DNA of 11,834 nucleotides from NCBI GenBank assembly GCA_937927795.1, contig CALBSF010000154.1:1-11834 (forward strand), in the 5' to 3' direction. This stretch comes from an uncultured Rickettsiales bacterium (lineage in GTDB: Bacteria; Pseudomonadota; Alphaproteobacteria; Rickettsiales; UBA1997). Positions 7,246-11,834 of this stretch are shown here, one piece after another. The translations under genes and the position numbers were made by a program. Position 1 is the stretch's first letter. The number at the start of each line of letters is the position of its first letter. The notes under the pieces were generated by a model. The model was not told the DNA's origin. It made no database searches and saw only the letters and a program-made list of their open reading frames with translations.

Positions 7246-8052
7246 ATGCAAATACTTTCTCACATTGATCAGCAGACAATATTAATTTTAATTGCAATTT
7301 TAGCTTTAATTTTAGGAAGCTTCGCCAGCCTACTTAGCTATCGTTTAAGCAAAAAACAGCCAATCGTTTTCGCTAGATCAAAATGCACAAATTGCGGAAT
7401 TTCTTTAAAAGCTTTTAATTTAATTCCATTATTTTCATGGATTTTTCAAGCTGGAAAATGCACAAATTGTAAAATTAAAATATCCCCTCGCTATCCGCTA
7501 ATTGAGCTAAGCTTTCTAATTTCTTTTTTAGTAATTTATTTTACTTTAAATCAAGAATTAAATCTCAAAATGATAATTTATTTTCTTATCACTTTTGTGT
7601 TAATTATGATGATAATTACTGATTTGGAAGAATATTTAATTCCAGATATTCTGCAATATTTACTAACAATATTTGTAACTTTTTTACTAGTTTTACAAGG
7701 CGGCTCAAATGCTGTTATCGCCAATATTTCTGCCGCTTTTTTATATATAGGATTTGGTCTAATTTTATACGGTTTTTTTTATATCACCACTAAAGTTGAA
7801 GCAATTGGAATTGATGATTTAAAATTCTTTTTTATCGCTGGGCTAATGCTTGGAAATAAAAATTTCTTAGCCTTCATGCTTCTGAGTGGCATTTTTGGCG
7901 CAGTGTTTGGCTCGCTTTGGCAAAAAATTAAAAAAGAAAAAACCTTTCCTTTTGCTCCAGCAATTTGTTTATCAGCTTTTTTATGCTTGCTGCTTGATCA
8001 AAAATTAAATCCCGTAAATATGATTGGATCGATGCTTTTTTATGGGTTTTAA
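7246..8052 (+). CDS. pilD: Prepilin peptidase, A24 family (PilD-like)
   Basis: This 268-residue polytopic membrane protein should cleave, and possibly N-methylate, type IV prepilin or type II secretion pseudopilin leaders. The N-terminus has a membrane segment (about 10-33), then a cytoplasmic zinc-finger-like loop with two CTNC motifs (47-50 and 72-75). The FNLIPLFSW and SPRYPLIEL strings on either side are typical of full-length PilD. The first catalytic aspartate is D126 in ITDLEEYLIPD. The second is in GIDDLKFF (188-195), where the family motif is G-x-G-D. Here the second glycine is replaced by aspartate, leaving D191 in the catalytic position. At least six further hydrophobic segments follow. 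It starts divergently from the nlpD-like gene, 74 bases from that gene's chosen start, and no Shine-Dalgarno sequence precedes it. No pilus genes are nearby. Family assignment is firm; the substrate is unknown. Confidence 0.9.
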   Translation: MQILSHIDQQTILILIAILALILGSFASLLSYRLSKKQPIVFARSKCTNCGISLKAFNLIPLFSWIFQAGKCTNCKIKISPRYPLIELSFLISFLVIYFTLNQELNLKMIIYFLITFVLIMMIITDLEEYLIPDILQYLLTIFVTFLLVLQGGSNAVIANISAAFLYIGFGLILYGFFYITTKVEAIGIDDLKFFFIAGLMLGNKNFLAFMLLSGIFGAVFGSLWQKIKKEKTFPFAPAICLSAFLCLLLDQKLNPVNMIGSMLFYGF

Positions 8053-8091
8053 AAGCTATTTATAAACCGTGACAATTCAAGAAAAAAACAC

Positions 8092-8118
8092 CATAAGCAT
8101 TCTTAAATATTCATAAGC
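8092..8118. promoter_or_regulatory. Possible operator: direct repeat cataagc
   Basis: The heptamer cataagc occurs at 8092-8098 and again at 8112-8118, exactly 20 bases (about two helical turns) apart, just upstream of the -35 element of the ankyrin-gene promoter. Such phasing suits a regulator binding one face of the DNA. In AT-rich sequence a pair of heptamers can arise by chance, so this is a weak suggestion. Confidence 0.25.
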
Positions 8119-8131
8119 GTTGATTTATTAT

Positions 8132-8159
8132 TTGAAGACTATTTGAATGAAGTTATAAT
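8132..8159 (+). promoter_or_regulatory. Sigma70-type promoter of the ankyrin-repeat gene
   Basis: A -35-like TTGAAG (8132-8137) and a consensus -10 TATAAT (8154-8159) are separated by 16 bases. Transcription should start near 8166, leaving only about 12 bases before the ATG at 8178. The transcript would be almost leaderless and has no Shine-Dalgarno sequence. A direct repeat, atttgaa, at 8130-8136 and 8141-8147 overlaps the -35 and spacer. Confidence 0.55.
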
Positions 8160-8177
8160 TTTATTTCAATAGTATTT

Positions 8178-11048
8178 ATGCCAATAGACACGAGTTGTTT
8201 TGAAGGCGCGATTGCAGATATGAATTTTTTTGCAACTCGCAAACATCAGGGCAGAAATTTTCTTATTAGGGGCCATTCTAAAAAAAGCCTGAAAGCAGCG
8301 ATGAGATTTTTTTTTAATCCAGTTACGCTTGAAAAAGTTCTTGCACTTGCAAGATATCGTAATGGTTATTTGCAAGATGAAATAGTTAAATTGCCCGAGT
8401 TTAAAAAAGTTGCTTCATACATGCGTCTTCACGCCAAATGGGCTTTGATTATAGAAAATGAGCAAGATCAAGGTGTTTTAGATTTTTTATTTAGATTTAC
8501 CGCCTCAATTTCCAATATAAAAGATTTAAAAGATAGCGCTTTTCGCTATAAAAACATAGCTGCATTTAATGCCCTACATGACTGTAAAATGTTAGGTATG
8601 TGGTCTTTACATCCTTTTGCAACATCTCTTGATGAAAGAGATTTTTATATTGCCACAACTATTTTTATAAGAGAAAAAGTTGATATTTACCATGTCGATC
8701 CAAGTCAAAAAAACTTTATCCATTATGCTGCCTTGGTGGGAAATATAAGGCTAGTAAGAGAGATATTCAGGCTTTTAAAGGCTATGTATCCAGCAAATGC
8801 TGAAAAAATAATATTTGATTTAATTAATCAAAAAGATTCTAAAGGCAATACTCCCCTAAGACTAAGCATTGAACTTGATCATGATGAATTTAGTAAAATG
8901 TTAATAGATGAAAAAGCAGATATTGATCTTTCAGACAATAAAGGACTTAGTCCGCTATTTGCCGCAGTTCAACTCAAACAACACTCTGCGGTAAAATTGT
9001 TACTTGAGTCTGGAGCTAAAATTGAAGTTTCTAGTCAAGCTTCTGAACTTTCTTGTTTGGAAAGCTCAATTGCGCTAGAAGACAAAGAGATGATGGAGTT
9101 GTTGTTAGAATATGACCGCAATGAAGAGAATAGAGCTAAAACTCTTTTGTTTGCTGCGGTTAACGGTGATGAAGAAATGGTTAGATTTTTAATAAATGAA
9201 AAAGGACTTAATCCTAATTTTGAATTTAGCAGCAAAAAAATAACACCTATTATTTTGAGCGCTATTTTGCATGGCAAATTTAATGTTGTAAGAATCTTAT
9301 GTGAATCTGGGGCTAATTTACATGTAGCTTTAGAGCGCTATCTGGCTTATGAGTTAATGTTGTTTTTTGAGGAAGGAAAAAAAATTTTAACAGATATAAG
9401 ATTTTTTGATTCACCAAAAGACCTTGAAAATTTTGCTAAATTGCAAATAAAAAAAACAATGATTGGTCTATCTTATTTTAACGAAAAATATGGTGTTCCT
9501 GGAAAGATAACAAAGAATATATTGCAAATACTTTCCACAGAAATTTCCAAAATTGATTTTCCAAATAAGGAGGTTTTTACTAAAACCATAGAAAGAATTT
9601 GTGATGGCGATTTTATAGAAAATTCAGGCAATAAAATGAAAATTATTACATTGCCTTATAGTAATCATGCAGCTTACGCTATTATTGATTATGAAGGCGA
9701 TGTTGCAAAAAAAATATCTTTTTGTGATGGAAATTTTCCGGGCATAAAAAGATTTTTAGCAGCTGAAATTAGTTTTGATATTGATTCTGCAAAGCTTGCG
9801 GCTAATTGTGAGTTAGAAAAATTTATAGAAAAAGAGTTTTGTAGTTCAGGCGAAAAAGATTCAATATCTCCTGATGGGGGAGCGCTTAATCAAGAACTTT
9901 TTTTACAAAAAGTTGCTAAAATTGCGGTGTGTGATGAAGAAGGTGATCCAATAATTATAGCAAGAAACATTCCAACTAAATCACAAAGTCGGGGGAATTG
10001 TTTTTTTAAATCTTTAAATATTGTTTTTAGATCAGTCTTAAGAAGGCTTGATGAAGATTTAAAATTTGAAATGGATCATGATGGTCGCTCATTTGGCTTA
10101 GGAGTTGAAGTTTATAAGGAATATAAAAAACGCTTGATTGGATCCAACTTAACAGAATTTCTTGAAATGCTGCACCCATCGCAAGCTGAAGAAAAATATT
10201 ATCCCAAAGCAATTGAATTTCTAAAAAAAGTTTTTCTAAAAGCTATAGATAAGGCAGATTTTGAGTTGTTAAGTCATATTCAAACTATTTTTCTTGCAGG
10301 TGGAATTGATTTATCTGAAATAAAAAACGAAGAAGGTCAAAATGCATTTTTTGCGATAATGAAAAGCGACATTGATGTTGATAAAAGATGTGAAGTTTTT
10401 TCATGGTGTGTAAGTAATGGAGTTAGAGTTAAAAATGATTCTAAAGGCAAACACCCATTAATTTGGTCAATTGATAAACTTGATGCGAGGGATGCGTTTG
10501 ATAAGAAGGATAAGCTTGATAAGAAATTGATGGAGTTATTTTTAAGTTATGGCACTGACGATAATATTAAAAATCAAATATGCAAAATAGCAATAATGCT
10601 TGGAAATAAGGACGATGTGGAGCTGGTGCTTAAAAGTGGGTTTGATGCAAATTATATTCAAGATGTTTCAGGTTCCTATGGAACCTTGGCAGCTTATGCT
10701 TCTATAATGAATAAAAAAGAAATTTTAGAATTATTGATTGATTATGGCGCTGATATTAATATGCGCTACAAGGCGCAATCAAATACTGGAAGTGTTGAAG
10801 GAGTAACCTGCATTCAATATGCAGCGTCAACTGGCAATAATGAAATTTGCGCATTATTACTTAGTAATCCCAGAATAGATATAAATGCTACTAATTCAGA
10901 TGGAGAAAATGCTCTAGACATAGCTAAAAGACTGAATCATGAAGATATAATAAAGATGATTGAAGCTGCTAAACTTGCAAAAGAAGTTAGTTCGCCAGCA
11001 TTAACTGGCGCGACATCTATATCATTAACCAGCGATAGAGCGCGGTAA
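8178..11048 (+). CDS. Ankyrin-repeat protein with embedded cysteine-protease-like domain, candidate effector
   Basis: This 956-residue protein has no signal peptide or membrane segment. An unassigned N-terminal part (1-175) is followed by about six ankyrin repeats (177-382; clear ones at 220-250, 251-283, 319-347 and 353-382). A non-ankyrin middle region follows (about 385-700), then about six more repeats (717-932; clear ones at 797-826, 833-862, 874-904 and 906-932). The tail is Ser/Thr-rich and ends in DRAR. In the middle region, ITLPYSNHAAYAIID (490-504) and KKISFCDGN (511-519) place H497 and D517 20 residues apart, and QSRGNCFFKS (603-612) holds Q603 and C608. This His-Asp-Gln-Cys order and spacing resembles CE-clan enzymes (Ulp1/SENP, YopJ), although the usual Trp after His and Gly after Cys are absent and Asp-to-Cys is longer than usual. 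Ankyrin proteins of intracellular bacteria are often secreted into host cells. Enzymatic function and secretion are inference. The gene stands alone behind its own promoter. Confidence 0.85.
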   Translation: MPIDTSCFEGAIADMNFFATRKHQGRNFLIRGHSKKSLKAAMRFFFNPVTLEKVLALARYRNGYLQDEIVKLPEFKKVASYMRLHAKWALIIENEQDQGVLDFLFRFTASISNIKDLKDSAFRYKNIAAFNALHDCKMLGMWSLHPFATSLDERDFYIATTIFIREKVDIYHVDPSQKNFIHYAALVGNIRLVREIFRLLKAMYPANAEKIIFDLINQKDSKGNTPLRLSIELDHDEFSKMLIDEKADIDLSDNKGLSPLFAAVQLKQHSAVKLLLESGAKIEVSSQASELSCLESSIALEDKEMMELLLEYDRNEENRAKTLLFAAVNGDEEMVRFLINEKGLNPNFEFSSKKITPIILSAILHGKFNVVRILCESGANLHVALERYLAYELMLFFEEGKKILTDIRFFDSPKDLENFAKLQIKKTMIGLSYFNEKYGVPGKITKNILQILSTEISKIDFPNKEVFTKTIERICDGDFIENSGNKMKIITLPYSNHAAYAIIDYEGDVAKKISFCDGNFPGIKRFLAAEISFDIDSAKLAANCELEKFIEKEFCSSGEKDSISPDGGALNQELFLQKVAKIAVCDEEGDPIIIARNIPTKSQSRGNCFFKSLNIVFRSVLRRLDEDLKFEMDHDGRSFGLGVEVYKEYKKRLIGSNLTEFLEMLHPSQAEEKYYPKAIEFLKKVFLKAIDKADFELLSHIQTIFLAGGIDLSEIKNEEGQNAFFAIMKSDIDVDKRCEVFSWCVSNGVRVKNDSKGKHPLIWSIDKLDARDAFDKKDKLDKKLMELFLSYGTDDNIKNQICKIAIMLGNKDDVELVLKSGFDANYIQDVSGSYGTLAAYASIMNKKEILELLIDYGADINMRYKAQSNTGSVEGVTCIQYAASTGNNEICALLLSNPRIDINATNSDGENALDIAKRLNHEDIIKMIEAAKLAKEVSSPALTGATSISLTSDRAR

Positions 11049-11087
11049 CGCATAAAAGATCCACCTCAACTTGCAAAATTTTGCCTC

Positions 11088-11681
11088 CTAAATTGCTAAC
11101 GCCGCTTCCAAAGTTTTGCGACGAAACAAAAAATTATGATCCACGGATTTTTCTTCATACAAAAATTTTTGCAGAAAAAATCCACTTAAATTAAGACCAT
11201 TTCTTAAACAATCTTTTGTTTTATCAGCATCTTCTTGAACTAAAAATTTTGGTAATTTTAAAAGCTTATTTTGATAAGGAAGACCAACCTCAAAACACAC
11301 TGCCCTAGCCGATTTTGGCGATACGAAAGCTAAATTAGTTTTTGAATTAGTAACTGCGCAAACGCTTAAATCAAGCCCATATCCCAAAACCTTTAAAATC
11401 TTTAATTCAAGCTTGATGTAATCAGATAAAATTTCATCGCAAGAAACTTCATCTAAAACAATTTTTTGTAAAAAATTATGTAATTTTTCAAATAAAATTT
11501 CCTGATTATCTTTTTCTAAAAAATTAACATTTATTATTGAAAATAAAGAACTGGCGCAGTTCATTTTAAAAGAATCGAAAATAACAGAACTAAGATAAGA
11601 TCTAACTAAATCAACATAATAAATTTGCCCCAAATTATCATCTGCTCTTTGGCGATATTCAAAAGAAATTAAATAACTTTT
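11088..11681 (-). pseudogene. recO: Truncated recO (DNA repair), N-terminal OB fold missing
   Basis: RecO loads RecA through RecF/RecR in gap repair. The preserved 197 codons match the middle and C-terminal helical parts of alphaproteobacterial RecO. Key segments are YIKLELKILKVLGYGLDL, the CAVT string with FVSPKSARAV, PYQNKLLKLPKFL and the C-terminal LFRRKTLEAAL. RecO-like sequence continues upstream of the first possible start (TTG at 11631-11633) as SFEYRQRADDNLGQ, the end of the OB-fold region, until an in-frame TAG at 11682-11684. Beyond that I find no RecO in any frame. About 50 N-terminal residues, including most of the OB fold that binds DNA, are therefore missing. A 181-residue product from the TTG is possible but unlikely to work. 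The cause could be insertion, rearrangement or an assembly join. It converges on the ankyrin gene with 39 bases between the stops. Confidence 0.75.
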
Positions 11682-11684
11682 CTA

Positions 11685-11834
11685 AGAAAAACAAACACAG
11701 TCAAAAAGACTACAGTGAACTTCTTAAATCGATGCGTTGTGATGGGAACCTCTTTTCCAGTGATGCAGCCCCTCAATTGAACGCTTTTAATAGCTGTATT
11801 AAAAATTTAACAGATTCAGTTCTTGATCAAACTG
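11685..11834. other. Unrecognised sequence abutting the recO break
   Basis: Sequence past the recO stop looks less AT-rich than its neighbours. On the plus strand a frame is open from 11606 to the window edge. It contains DYSELLKSMRCDGNLFSS and an ATG at 11732, and would be a hydrophilic protein, but there is no clear start signal. On the minus strand a short frame encoding a hydrophobic stretch (FTVVFLTVFVF) also crosses the junction and ends at 11669. I recognise neither. It could be the start of a foreign gene, the end of a mobile element, or non-coding sequence. Confidence 0.3.

Noticed and set aside
11049..11087. Terminator between the ankyrin gene and recO
   Set aside because: The gcaaaattttgc palindrome (11073-11084) has no loop and no following T-run, so it is not a credible intrinsic terminator.
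11606..11834. Confident plus-strand gene running off the window
   Set aside because: The frame is open but overlaps recO and lacks a start signal or recognisable similarity, so it is reported only as unexplained sequence.

Overview
The window is about 11.8 kb of AT-rich bacterial DNA carrying eight intact protein genes and one truncated gene. Gene content, the RecO sequence type and the large ankyrin-repeat protein suggest an alphaproteobacterium, probably host-associated and of the Rickettsiales/Holosporales sort. That placement is inference from protein character, not from a marker search. None of the eight intact genes has a recognisable Shine-Dalgarno sequence before its start.

Left part (1-2892): after a 308-base leader with a dispersed-repeat fragment and an AT-rich hairpin, two co-directional genes form a polyamine unit. 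They encode a fold-type-III PLP ornithine/lysine decarboxylase and a deoxyhypusine-synthase-like enzyme, which probably makes homospermidine from putrescine. A 164-bp nested palindrome with a perfect 41-bp inverted repeat at its core separates this unit from the next.

Middle part (2893-8052): mreD and mrdA (PBP2) overlap by one base and serve cell-wall elongation. They converge, with a 2-base gap, on a minus-strand pair: ftsY (signal-recognition-particle receptor) and an upstream NlpD-like lipoprotein with two LysM domains and a degenerate M23 domain. Divergent from that pair is a prepilin-type (A24) leader peptidase with both CxxC zinc-finger motifs but an altered GxGD active-site motif.

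Right part (8053-11834): behind a good sigma70-type promoter lies a 956-residue ankyrin-repeat protein. Two ankyrin blocks flank a middle segment with a His-Asp-Gln-Cys arrangement like that of CE-clan (Ulp1/YopJ-like) cysteine proteases. It is the strongest candidate here for an undescribed secreted effector. Converging on it is a recO remnant that keeps the C-terminal two thirds but lacks the N-terminal OB fold; RecO homology stops abruptly near 11680, next to sequence I do not recognise that runs off the window.
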